A DNA stretch of 64,000 nucleotides, taken from positions 79,519-143,518 of the forward strand of contig MENQ01000025.1 in the NCBI GenBank assembly GCA_001768325.1, written 5' to 3'. Numbering within the stretch: position 1 is the first letter of the stretch; each line of letters begins with the position of its first letter. Origin of the DNA: Bacteroidetes bacterium GWC2_46_850 (GTDB lineage Bacteria; Bacteroidota; Bacteroidia; Bacteroidales; Dysgonomonadaceae). This document shows positions 57,842-64,000 of this stretch, piece by piece. The notes under the pieces are model-generated. The model ran no database searches. It saw nothing but the letters and a program-made list of their open reading frames with translations, and was not told where the DNA came from. The position numbers were made by a program, and so were the translations under genes.

Positions 57842-58345
57842 ATGTATAAATCAGAATTTAATCACAGGATATCTTACCGATCCGGTATCCAAAGCGAATC
57901 GGGAATTTACGGAAATGTGAGGGAGTGTATTTTACTCTTCAAAAATGGTACACAAAAGGTTATTTCGAATGAGAACGAGAATGGAACGCTGACTGTAAAT
58001 ATTCTATGCCATCTGGCAAAAGAGAATAATTTCGTGGAGTCAGTCATAAATAACTATGATTATACGGATAGATTAGACGATCTTTCAGAAAAATGCGGAT
58101 TTAATTCAATAAAAACATTTACACGTCATTTTAAAAAGAATTTTAATGAAACACCCAAACAATGGATGCTGTCCATAAAAAAAGAAGCGTTGCTGGATTA
58201 TCTCAGAAACACCGACTATCCGTTAAAACAAATAGCAGCAGACCTGGGATTTTCCAATCTCTCACACCTGTCTGATTTCTGTTTGCAAAAAACAGGAAAG
58301 CGTCCCGATGAGCTTAGAAAAAAAATCATTGACAGAAGCGGTTAA
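57842..58345 (+). CDS. Short AraC-family regulator closing the fimbrial operon
   Basis: Predicted product is 167 residues. The C-terminal 100 residues hold the two AraC helix-turn-helices ('RLDDLSEKCGFNSIKTFTRH' and 'PLKQIAADLGFSNLSHLSDF', followed by 'CLQKTGKRPDELRKK'). The N-terminal 60 residues are too short for a classical ligand-binding cupin and match nothing I recognise. It is separated from the tip-like gene by only 10 bases, so it is expressed with the fimbriae and could feed back on the operon (inference). It is intact, unlike the two regulators upstream of the operon. Confidence 0.82.
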   Translation: MYKSEFNHRISYRSGIQSESGIYGNVRECILLFKNGTQKVISNENENGTLTVNILCHLAKENNFVESVINNYDYTDRLDDLSEKCGFNSIKTFTRHFKKNFNETPKQWMLSIKKEALLDYLRNTDYPLKQIAADLGFSNLSHLSDFCLQKTGKRPDELRKKIIDRSG

Positions 58346-58405
58346 AAACATTTCCGTAACCCACTTTCAAGACGTATCTTTGCAGCCTTAAATAAAATTA
58401 CAGAT

Positions 58406-60040
58406 ATGGTATTGGTTGACGGATTAACCGTTGAGTTCGGTGGCACCACATTGTTTTCGGATATTTCTTTTGTCATAAACCCCAAAGATCGTATAGCCCT
58501 GATGGGTAAGAACGGTGCCGGGAAATCTACCTTGTTAAAGATTCTGGCCGGAGTACGGGAACCGACACGGGGAAGGGTTTCCAAACCCAGGGATTTCACC
58601 GTGGCATACCTGCCGCAACATCTGATGACTGAAGATGAACGAACCGTCTTCGAAGAAACAACTCAGGCTTTCTCACACATCCACCAGCTGGAAGAGGAGA
58701 TTGAACGTATCAACAATGAACTGACGCTACGTACCGACTATGAGTCGGACGCCTACATGCAACTCATTGAACAGGTAGCTGCATTGAGTGAAAAATTTTA
58801 CGGTATTGAAGAGATCAACTACGATGCCGCGGTAGAAAAGACGCTGCTGGGGTTAGGCTTTCAGCGGATCGACTTCAACCGGCCAACCGCTGAATTTAGC
58901 GGCGGCTGGCGCATGCGCATCGAACTGGCAAAAATCCTTCTGCAGGATCCCGATCTGATTTTGCTGGATGAGCCCACCAATCACCTCGATATCGACTCGG
59001 TGGAATGGTTTGAAGATTTTCTCATCAACAGTGCCAAAGCAGTCGTCGTTATTTCTCACGACCGGGCTTTTGTGGACAACATCACCAACCGCACCATTGA
59101 GGTGACCATGGGGCGCATTTATGACTACAAGGCCACCTACTCACACTATCTGACGTTGCGTGAAGAGCGCCGCGAGCAACAACAAAAGCAGTACGACGAC
59201 CAGCAGAAGATGATCACCGAGACCAGGGAGTTTATCGAACGGTTTAAAGGTACCTACTCGAAGACGCTACAGGTGCAGTCGCGGGTAAAAATGCTGGAGA
59301 AACTGGAACTGGTGGAGGTAGATGAGGTAGACCGGTCGGCATTGAAACTCCGATTTCCACCGGCCCCCCGTTCGGGCAGCTACCCCGTAATAGCCGAAGA
59401 TGTAAGCAAATCGTATGAAGAAAAACTGGTTTTCAATAATGTAAGTTTCACCATCGAACGGGGTGAGAAGGTGGCCTTTGTCGGCCGCAACGGCGAGGGG
59501 AAATCCACGCTGGTAAAATGTATTCTGGGCGAAACGGGCTTCGGCGGTGCCCTGCAGCTGGGTCACAATGTTCAGATCGGATATTTTGCACAAAACCAGG
59601 CATCGCTGCTCGATGAAGAGCTGACCGTTTTTCAAACCATCGACGACATCGCCGTGGGCGATATCCGCACGAAGATCCGTGACATCCTGGGTGCGTTCAT
59701 GTTTGGCCGGGAAGAGATCGACAAGAAGGTGAAAGTCCTTTCGGGAGGTGAACGCACACGGCTGGCCATGATCAAGCTGCTGCTCGAGCCGGTAAACCTG
59801 CTTATTCTGGATGAGCCGACAAACCACCTCGATCTGAAAACCAAGGATATCCTGAAACAGGCAATGATCGATTTCGACGGAACACTCATCGTGGTGTCAC
59901 ACGACCGTGATTTTCTAAATGGCCTGACAGAGAAAGTGTATGAATTCGGTAACCAGAAAGTGACCGAACACCTCGAAGACATCTACGGCTTCCTGGCCAG
60001 AAAGAAAATGGAAAACCTGCGAGAGATAGAACGGAAATAA
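58406..60040 (+). CDS. ABC-F family ATP-binding protein (translation factor type)
   Basis: Predicted product is 544 residues: two ABC domains with no membrane segments. Walker A motifs 'LMGKNGAGKSTLLKIL' and 'FVGRNGEGKSTLVKCI', signatures 'EFSGGWRMRIELAKIL' and 'VLSGGERTRLAMIKLL', and 'LLDEPTNHLDI/L' Walker B segments are all present. The linker (about 240-320) is charged and helical, as in ABC-F proteins that bind the ribosomal E site (EttA/Uup/YbiT-like). Resistance-type function cannot be excluded, but the length and motifs look like the housekeeping class. It is followed by a strong terminator. Confidence 0.9.
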   Translation: MVLVDGLTVEFGGTTLFSDISFVINPKDRIALMGKNGAGKSTLLKILAGVREPTRGRVSKPRDFTVAYLPQHLMTEDERTVFEETTQAFSHIHQLEEEIERINNELTLRTDYESDAYMQLIEQVAALSEKFYGIEEINYDAAVEKTLLGLGFQRIDFNRPTAEFSGGWRMRIELAKILLQDPDLILLDEPTNHLDIDSVEWFEDFLINSAKAVVVISHDRAFVDNITNRTIEVTMGRIYDYKATYSHYLTLREERREQQQKQYDDQQKMITETREFIERFKGTYSKTLQVQSRVKMLEKLELVEVDEVDRSALKLRFPPAPRSGSYPVIAEDVSKSYEEKLVFNNVSFTIERGEKVAFVGRNGEGKSTLVKCILGETGFGGALQLGHNVQIGYFAQNQASLLDEELTVFQTIDDIAVGDIRTKIRDILGAFMFGREEIDKKVKVLSGGERTRLAMIKLLLEPVNLLILDEPTNHLDLKTKDILKQAMIDFDGTLIVVSHDRDFLNGLTEKVYEFGNQKVTEHLEDIYGFLARKKMENLREIERK

Positions 60041-60046
60041 CCCAAT

Positions 60047-60076
60047 AAAAAAACCGCATTCCTGCGGTTTTTTTTT
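60047..60076. terminator. Bidirectional terminator between the ABC-F gene and tRNA-Lys
   Basis: AAAAAAACCGCA TTCC TGCGGTTTTTTTTT: a 5-bp GC-rich stem extended by A-T pairs, with T9 on the plus strand and, on the minus strand, T7. It ends the ABC-F gene and, read the other way, lies directly behind the tRNA-Lys 3' end. Confidence 0.85.
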
Positions 60077-60077
60077 G

Positions 60078-60150
60078 TGATCCGCCTGGGGCTCGAACCC
60101 AGGACCCCATCCTTAAAAGGGATGTGCTCTACCTGCTGAGCTAGCGAATC
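60078..60150 (-). tRNA. tRNA-Lys (anticodon TTT)
   Basis: On the minus strand the sequence folds with acceptor GATTCGC/GCGGATC (one T-G pair), D stem GCTC/GAGC, anticodon stem CATCC/GGATG around CTTTTAA, and T arm CTGGG-TTCGAGC-CCCAG. Discriminator is A and CCA is not encoded. All positions are canonical over 73 bases. Confidence 0.95.
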
Positions 60151-60364
60151 AGCCTAAATGCTTTCTTGCAAAAGCGAGTGCAAAGATAAAACCTTTATTT
60201 TATTTTTCCAACTGATCATGCGACAAAAAACCACTTTTTTTACTCTTTAAAGATAATTATTTCGGAATCAACTTCTTACTGCTATCCTTCTCAATCTCTT
60301 ACCTAAAAAAGCTTAACGCTAATATTCCAGACCGCTGTCCTTCAAACCAATCCCACTATCCAAG

Positions 60365-60434
60365 CTGAAATCTAAATCCTGAAACCTGAAACCTGAATCC
60401 TGACAGCTGATCGCTGAGTGCTGACTGCTGACAC
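60365..60434 (+). repeat. Heptanucleotide tandem repeat (CTGANNN), ten units
   Basis: Ten consecutive 7-base units, nine beginning CTGA and one CTAA: CTGAAAT, CTAAATC, CTGAAAC twice, CTGAATC, CTGACAG, CTGATCG, CTGAGTG, CTGACTG, CTGACAC. The surrounding 60151-60454 stretch holds no gene I can support; the 60-codon minus-strand ORF listed there is a by-product of the repeat. The same family appears between kbl and tdh. Confidence 0.85.
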
Positions 60435-60454
60435 CTAATTTTCCCTGATCCCTC

Positions 60455-61873
60455 TCAATACCTGTAATGCTCCGGCTTGTAGGGCCCATCCACCGGTACA
60501 CCGATATAATCGGCCTGATTCCGTGTAAGGGTTGTCAGTTTCACACCTATCTGTTCCAGATGCAACCGGGCCACTTCTTCATCCAGCTGCTTCGGCAGGC
60601 GATACACGCCAACCTCATAATCATGTTGCCAAAGGTCGATTTGCGCCAGTGTCTGGTTGGAGAAAGAGTTGCTCATCACAAAGGAGGGGTGCCCCGTGGC
60701 ACATCCAAGGTTCACCAGGCGTCCTTCGGCGAGGAGGAATAGAGAATTGCCGGCAGGAAAAGTATACTTGTCCACCTGTGGTTTGATATTCAGATGAGTG
60801 ATTCCAGGGAAATTTACCAGTTTATCCACCTGTATCTCGTTGTCGAAATGACCGATGTTGCAGACGATGGCCTGATCCTTCATCTGCTGCAAATGTTCAA
60901 TGGTCACCACATCGCGGTTTCCGGTTGTGGTCACAAAGATATTGCCCTCTTTCACCGCTTCCTCCATGGTGGTCACCTGAAATCCTTCCATCGCAGCCTG
61001 CAGGGCGCAAATGGGATCGATTTCCGTCACGATCACCCGAGCGCCATAGGAGCGCATCGATTTGGCACAACCCTTGCCCACGTCGCCGTAACCAAGCACC
61101 ACGACCACCTTGCCTGCAATCATCACATCGGTGGCCCTTTTGATGCCATCGGCGAGTGATTCACGGCAGCCGTAGAGGTTATCGAATTTCGACTTGGTGA
61201 CCGAGTCGTTTACATTGATCGCCGGTACAAGCAACTCACCCCGCTCCATCATCTGGTAGAGACGGTGAACACCTGTGGTAGTCTCCTCAGAGATACCCTT
61301 CATCTCAGCAATGGTTCTGTGCCAACGTTGTCCGTCCTCTTTCAGGATACGATGCAGTGTATCAAGGATCACCTGTTCCTCGTGGTTCGATCCCTTCCTG
61401 TCTATCGTAGAAGCATCGTTTTCGGCCATATAACCCATATGCACAAGCAGGGAGGCATCGCCTCCATCATCCACAATGAGGTTGGGTCCCTTACCGCCGG
61501 GAAAACGGAGCGCCATCTCGGTGCACCACCAATACTCCTCCAGCGACTCACCCTTCCAGGCGTACACAGGTACGCCGGCAGCAGCGATGGCGGCGGCAGC
61601 ATGATCCTGTGTGGAGAAAATGTTACAGCTGGCCCAGCGCACGTCGGCACCCAGCTCCACCAGAGTCTCTATCAGCACAGCCGTCTGAATGGTCATGTGG
61701 AGTGAGCCCATCACCCGGGCACCTTTCAGCGGTTTCTCCGTGGCATACTTTTTCCGTATGGCCATCAATCCGGGCATCTCATGCTCGGCAATGTCGATCT
61801 CTTTTCTTCCAAAACTGGCCAGACTGATGTCAGCCACCTTATACGGAAGATCGGAGGGAAAATTATTGTTCAT
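60455..61873 (-). CDS. ahcY: Adenosylhomocysteinase
   Basis: Predicted product is 472 residues. '[20 protein letters not shown]', '[19 protein letters not shown]', '[20 protein letters not shown]' (catalytic Lys and Asp region) and the NAD site '[20 protein letters not shown]' are diagnostic; it ends '[10 protein letters not shown]' as SAHH proteins do. The enzyme splits S-adenosylhomocysteine to homocysteine and adenosine, relieving product inhibition of methyltransferases. It stands alone, divergent from the small ORF and msrBA. The 106-base upstream gap has an AAAGGAAC Shine-Dalgarno-like run but no SAM/SAH riboswitch that I can see. Confidence 0.96.
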   Translation of the reverse strand: MNNNFPSDLPYKVADISLASFGRKEIDIAEHEMPGLMAIRKKYATEKPLKGARVMGSLHMTIQTAVLIETLVELGADVRWASCNIFSTQDHAAAAIAAAGVPVYAWKGESLEEYWWCTEMALRFPGGKGPNLIVDDGGDASLLVHMGYMAENDASTIDRKGSNHEEQVILDTLHRILKEDGQRWHRTIAEMKGISEETTTGVHRLYQMMERGELLVPAINVNDSVTKSKFDNLYGCRESLADGIKRATDVMIAGKVVVVLGYGDVGKGCAKSMRSYGARVIVTEIDPICALQAAMEGFQVTTMEEAVKEGNIFVTTTGNRDVVTIEHLQQMKDQAIVCNIGHFDNEIQVDKLVNFPGITHLNIKPQVDKYTFPAGNSLFLLAEGRLVNLGCATGHPSFVMSNSFSNQTLAQIDLWQHDYEVGVYRLPKQLDEEVARLHLEQIGVKLTTLTRNQADYIGVPVDGPYKPEHYRY

Positions 61874-61979
61874 ATTGGTTCCTTTTTGATTTATCGATTT
61901 TTAAGTGTGTAAAGTTACAAAATTTACAGAATGTTTCTACCTTTGGTTTAATGAAAGGTTCAAAAAAGATATTCAGTGA

Positions 61980-62186
61980 ATGCTGGATCGTCAGATGCTG
62001 GAGCTGCTGGTTATCGGTTTTTACCTCTGGTATCTGATAGAATGGAGTATCCTTCTGATTCGTTACCGGGACTGCTTTAAGGCATATCGGCACATAGGTT
62101 TCGAGAAGGAAGCTTACGACAACGAAGGAGATCTGCAGTATCTGAAACGACGAAAAAGGTATGCTTTTAAAAAATATCTTGTATGA
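61980..62186 (+). CDS. Small conserved-looking membrane-proximal protein of unknown function
   Basis: Predicted product is 68 residues: a hydrophobic N-terminal segment ('LELLVIGFYLWYLIEWSILL') followed by a charged part, 'AYRHIGFEKEAYDNEGDLQY', then 'RRKRYAFKKYL'. I recall similar short Bacteroidetes proteins with an Ala-Tyr...FE-EAY pattern, but no assigned family or function. It overlaps the msrBA start by four bases (ATGA), so translation is probably coupled. That overlap and the composition make it a likely real gene. Confidence 0.65.
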   Translation: MLDRQMLELLVIGFYLWYLIEWSILLIRYRDCFKAYRHIGFEKEAYDNEGDLQYLKRRKRYAFKKYLV

Positions 62187-63130
62187 GAAGAACTTATCTG
62201 TTACTTATTTTTGCCACCTTGTTTTTAAATATGTGTGCGCAGGGAAATCAAAATAATACAACCCAAATAAAACCAAATATAATGGAATACAATGCATTGA
62301 CTCCCGACGAGGAGCGGGTAATCCTGCACAAGGGAACAGAACGTCCCTTCACCGGAGAATACCTGAATAACAGAGAGGCTGGCACCTATCTCTGCAAGCG
62401 GTGTAACGCCCCACTCTACCGCTCGGTGGATAAATTTGAATCGGACTGCGGATGGCCTTCCTTCGATGATGAGATTGAAGGCGCCGTGAAACGGGTGCGC
62501 GATGCCGACGGCCGACGCACCGAGATTATCTGCAACAACTGCGGGGCACACCTGGGACATGTCTTTTTGGGTGAAGGATTTACCGAAAAGCAGACACGGC
62601 ATTGTGTGAATTCCATCTCCATGAAATTCCTGCCAGCAAAACAGGATGGTCAGGCAACGGGTTACTTTGCATCGGGCTGCTTCTGGGGAACTGAATATTT
62701 CTTTATGAAAGCATCAGGGGTGAAACAAACCAATGTGGGCTTCATGGGAGGCCACGTGAATAATCCCACCTATGAACAGGTATGTCAAAAAAATACAGGA
62801 CATCTGGAGACCACTGAAGTGATTTTTGATCCGGAGAAAACCAGCTACGAGGAGATGGTAAAACTCTTCTTCGAAACACACGATTTCACACAAACAGACG
62901 GACAGGGACCTGATATCGGACCACAATACCGTTCCTGCATCTTCTATGTCGATGAATCACAAAAAGCAATTGCTGAAAAGTATTTCGACATACTCCGTGG
63001 AAAGGGATATCGTGTGGCTACCATGCTTAAACCTGCCACTACCTTCTGGAAAGCAGAAGATTATCATCAGCAGTATTACGAACACAAAGGCTCCACGCCT
63101 TATTGTCATAAATACACGAAAATTTTTTAA
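62183..63130 (+). CDS. msrBA: Bifunctional peptide-methionine sulfoxide reductase MsrB/MsrA, exported lipoprotein
   Basis: Predicted product is 315 residues. A signal peptide with lipobox 'LFLNMCAQG' (Cys18) places it in the periplasm or outer envelope. The MsrB domain comes first (about 35-150) with zinc ligands 'CKRC' and 'CNNC' and catalytic Cys in 'TRHCVNSISMKF'. The MsrA domain (about 155-315) has 'ASGCFWGTEYFFMKASGV' with the catalytic Cys and 'GQGPDIGPQYRSCIFY'. Together they repair both R and S methionine sulfoxide diastereomers. The reducing partner would have to be an extracytoplasmic thioredoxin-like protein. Confidence 0.95.
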   Translation: MRRTYLLLIFATLFLNMCAQGNQNNTTQIKPNIMEYNALTPDEERVILHKGTERPFTGEYLNNREAGTYLCKRCNAPLYRSVDKFESDCGWPSFDDEIEGAVKRVRDADGRRTEIICNNCGAHLGHVFLGEGFTEKQTRHCVNSISMKFLPAKQDGQATGYFASGCFWGTEYFFMKASGVKQTNVGFMGGHVNNPTYEQVCQKNTGHLETTEVIFDPEKTSYEEMVKLFFETHDFTQTDGQGPDIGPQYRSCIFYVDESQKAIAEKYFDILRGKGYRVATMLKPATTFWKAEDYHQQYYEHKGSTPYCHKYTKIF

Positions 63131-63247
63131 AATAAAAATTGATTTCTAAAAATAAAGTTCATTCCGAAAACAATTCAATAGATGAGACGTTTTATCAGTG
63201 TCGTTTAGAGATAAAGTATTTTATGTTTAATTAAAAAAGAAAAAGTT

Positions 63248-63733
63248 ATGAAATTATTTCGTTCTTTATCAATGGCTTTATTGGTACTCGCACTGGGTAT
63301 CGGAGCAACGTCATGTAACAACGTGAGTGATGCAGAAGTACAAAGCAATGCACAGCAGCTTCTCGCTTCCAACCCTGAATTGGACAACGTCCTGGTAACA
63401 GTAGAAAACCAGGTCGCTACCCTGACAGGAACTGTGGCAGACGATGCAACGAAGAGTTATGCCGAGAGCACCGTGGCAGGAGTGGAAAATGTGAAATCTG
63501 TTGTCAATCAGATTGAGGTTGTTCCTGCTGCTCCCGACTATACTTCACTCGATGAGTCGATTAATGCAGCCCTTGCTGATCTGCTTAAGGAATATAATAA
63601 GGTTACCGCTACCGTAAAGGATGGGGTAATTCAACTGAAGGGAGAGATCAAAAAAAGTGAACAGTCCGGTTTACTGGAAAAACTGAATGCATTGAATCCG
63701 ATCCAGATTGTGGACAGCACGACCGTAAAATAG
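63248..63733 (+). CDS. BON-domain lipoprotein
   Basis: Predicted product is 161 residues. The signal 'LVLALGIGATSCNN' has a lipobox at about Cys23. Two BON (OsmY-type) units follow: 'VLVTVENQVATLTGTVADDA' with 'VENVKSVVNQIEVVP', and a shorter 'VTATVKDGVIQLKGEIKKSE'. BON domains bind phospholipids and are common in osmotic-stress envelope proteins. It is a monocistronic gene with a terminator about 97 bases after the stop; the intervening stretch 63734-63829 holds nothing I recognise. Confidence 0.85.
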   Translation: MKLFRSLSMALLVLALGIGATSCNNVSDAEVQSNAQQLLASNPELDNVLVTVENQVATLTGTVADDATKSYAESTVAGVENVKSVVNQIEVVPAAPDYTSLDESINAALADLLKEYNKVTATVKDGVIQLKGEIKKSEQSGLLEKLNALNPIQIVDSTTVK

Positions 63734-63829
63734 GCCATTGTAGCACCCGGCATGCCAATCAATAAAACTATCACTCTTTGGATGGAATTATTGAAGTAAA
63801 CTGATTATCTGCCGGGAAGTGATAAAAAG

Positions 63830-63865
63830 AAAAAAGTTGTCGGGAAAACTCCGGCAACTTTTTTT
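63830..63865 (+). terminator. Rho-independent terminator after the BON gene
   Basis: AAAAAAGTTGTCGG pairs with CCGGCAACTTTTTT (one G-U) around GAAAACT and is followed by T residues. It may also act on the minus strand behind the rRNA operon. Confidence 0.85.
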
Positions 63866-63907
63866 GTACCCTATCTGATGAAAAAATCGGCGTGGATATA
63901 CTCCATG

Positions 63908-63940
63908 AAAAAGCCCCCAGAATTACTCCTGAGGGCTTTG
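63908..63940 (-). terminator. Terminator at the end of the rRNA operon
   Basis: On the minus strand AAGCCCTCAGG ... CTGGGGGCTTTTTC forms a GC-rich hairpin of about 10 bp followed by TTTTT, starting a few bases after the 5S rRNA 3' end. Confidence 0.8.
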
Positions 63941-63942
63941 TA

Positions 63943-64000
63943 AAGGACGGCGGCTACCTACTCTCCCACGTGATGCAGTACCATCGGCGCCATTGGGCTT
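63943..64000 (-). rRNA. 5S ribosomal RNA, 3' part (runs off the window)
   Basis: The minus strand reads AAGCCCAATGGCGCCGATGG ... TGGGAGAGTAGG ... GCCGCCGTCC, the conserved 3' half of bacterial 5S rRNA including the GGGAGAGTAGG loop-D/E region. The 5' half, and presumably 23S and 16S, lie to the right of the window. The exact 3' end is uncertain by a few bases. Confidence 0.93.

Noticed and set aside
60319-60501. 60-residue minus-strand ORF next to ahcY
   Set aside because: Generated by the period-7 repeat, which gives a repeating 7-residue pattern in any open frame; it also overlaps the end of ahcY.
61874-61979. SAH or SAM riboswitch upstream of ahcY
   Set aside because: The 106-base divergent gap is AT-rich, lacks the conserved stems I would expect, and also holds the promoter of the opposite gene.

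Overview
The window looks like a chromosomal segment of a Bacteroidota (Bacteroidales) bacterium, most likely close to the Dysgonomonadaceae/Porphyromonadaceae (Proteiniphilum/Petrimonas-like; the family is inference). Supporting signs: a SusD-family protein, a fused LptF/LptG permease, ribosomal protein S16 with a long acidic tail, Mfa/FimB-type fimbriae, LytTR and hybrid two-component regulators, and promoters of the Bacteroidetes type (TTTG, 19 bp, TAnnTTTG) before dps and rpsP. I found no transposase, integrase, phage gene or CRISPR array.

Layout. 1-5.7 kb: the end of a pectin-type utilisation locus (5'-truncated SusD, two tandem PL1 pectate-lyase-like lipoprotein or secreted enzymes, DUF3826). 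5.8-6.4 kb: dps with a clear promoter and terminator. 6.4-9.4 kb: an ars-type operon on the minus strand (arsR, a broken arsF-like remnant, arsG-like permease, small thioredoxin-fold protein, ArsP-like permease) with two operator-like palindromes upstream of arsR. 9.5-14.1 kb: outer-membrane beta-barrel protein, LytS-type histidine kinase and LytTR regulator. 14.4-16.9 kb: YeiH-type permease and MFS transporter. 16.9-31 kb: a long minus-strand housekeeping run (sixA, tdh, kbl, rmuC, ribBA, lptF/G, START-like, NagB/PIG-L fusion, MFS transporter, mutS2). tRNA-Met lies at 31.2 kb. 31.3-40.6 kb: two divergent heavy-metal RND pump/adaptor pairs flanking a His-rich exported protein. 40.7-45.7 kb: DUF4199, GT2, ApbE, a porin-like barrel and a DUF1080/PHP-like lipoprotein. 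45.8-46.5 kb: rpsP.

46.7-58.3 kb is the most distinctive region: a fimbrial locus (DUF3575, DUF3868/OmpA/TPR, Mfa1-type fimbrillin, Mfa2/FimB-type anchor, large tip-like lipoprotein, AraC regulator). It is preceded by two regulators, a membrane-anchored AraC protein and a TPR-TM-kinase-receiver-AraC hybrid. Each is interrupted by a single frameshift exactly at a homopolymer (T7, A8). The hybrid also lacks its phospho-accepting histidine and has eroded ATP-binding boxes. A T9 tract lies in the first signal peptide of the operon, and two 13-bp direct repeats 43 bp apart lie in its leader. I propose, as inference, a fimbrial switch run by a catalytically dead hybrid regulator and possibly subject to homopolymer slippage; simple decay or sequencing error remain alternatives.

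58.4-64 kb: an ABC-F protein, tRNA-Lys, a heptanucleotide repeat, ahcY, a small conserved-looking ORF joined to msrBA, a BON-domain lipoprotein, and the 3' end of a 5S rRNA on the minus strand at the right edge, so an rRNA operon lies beyond the window.
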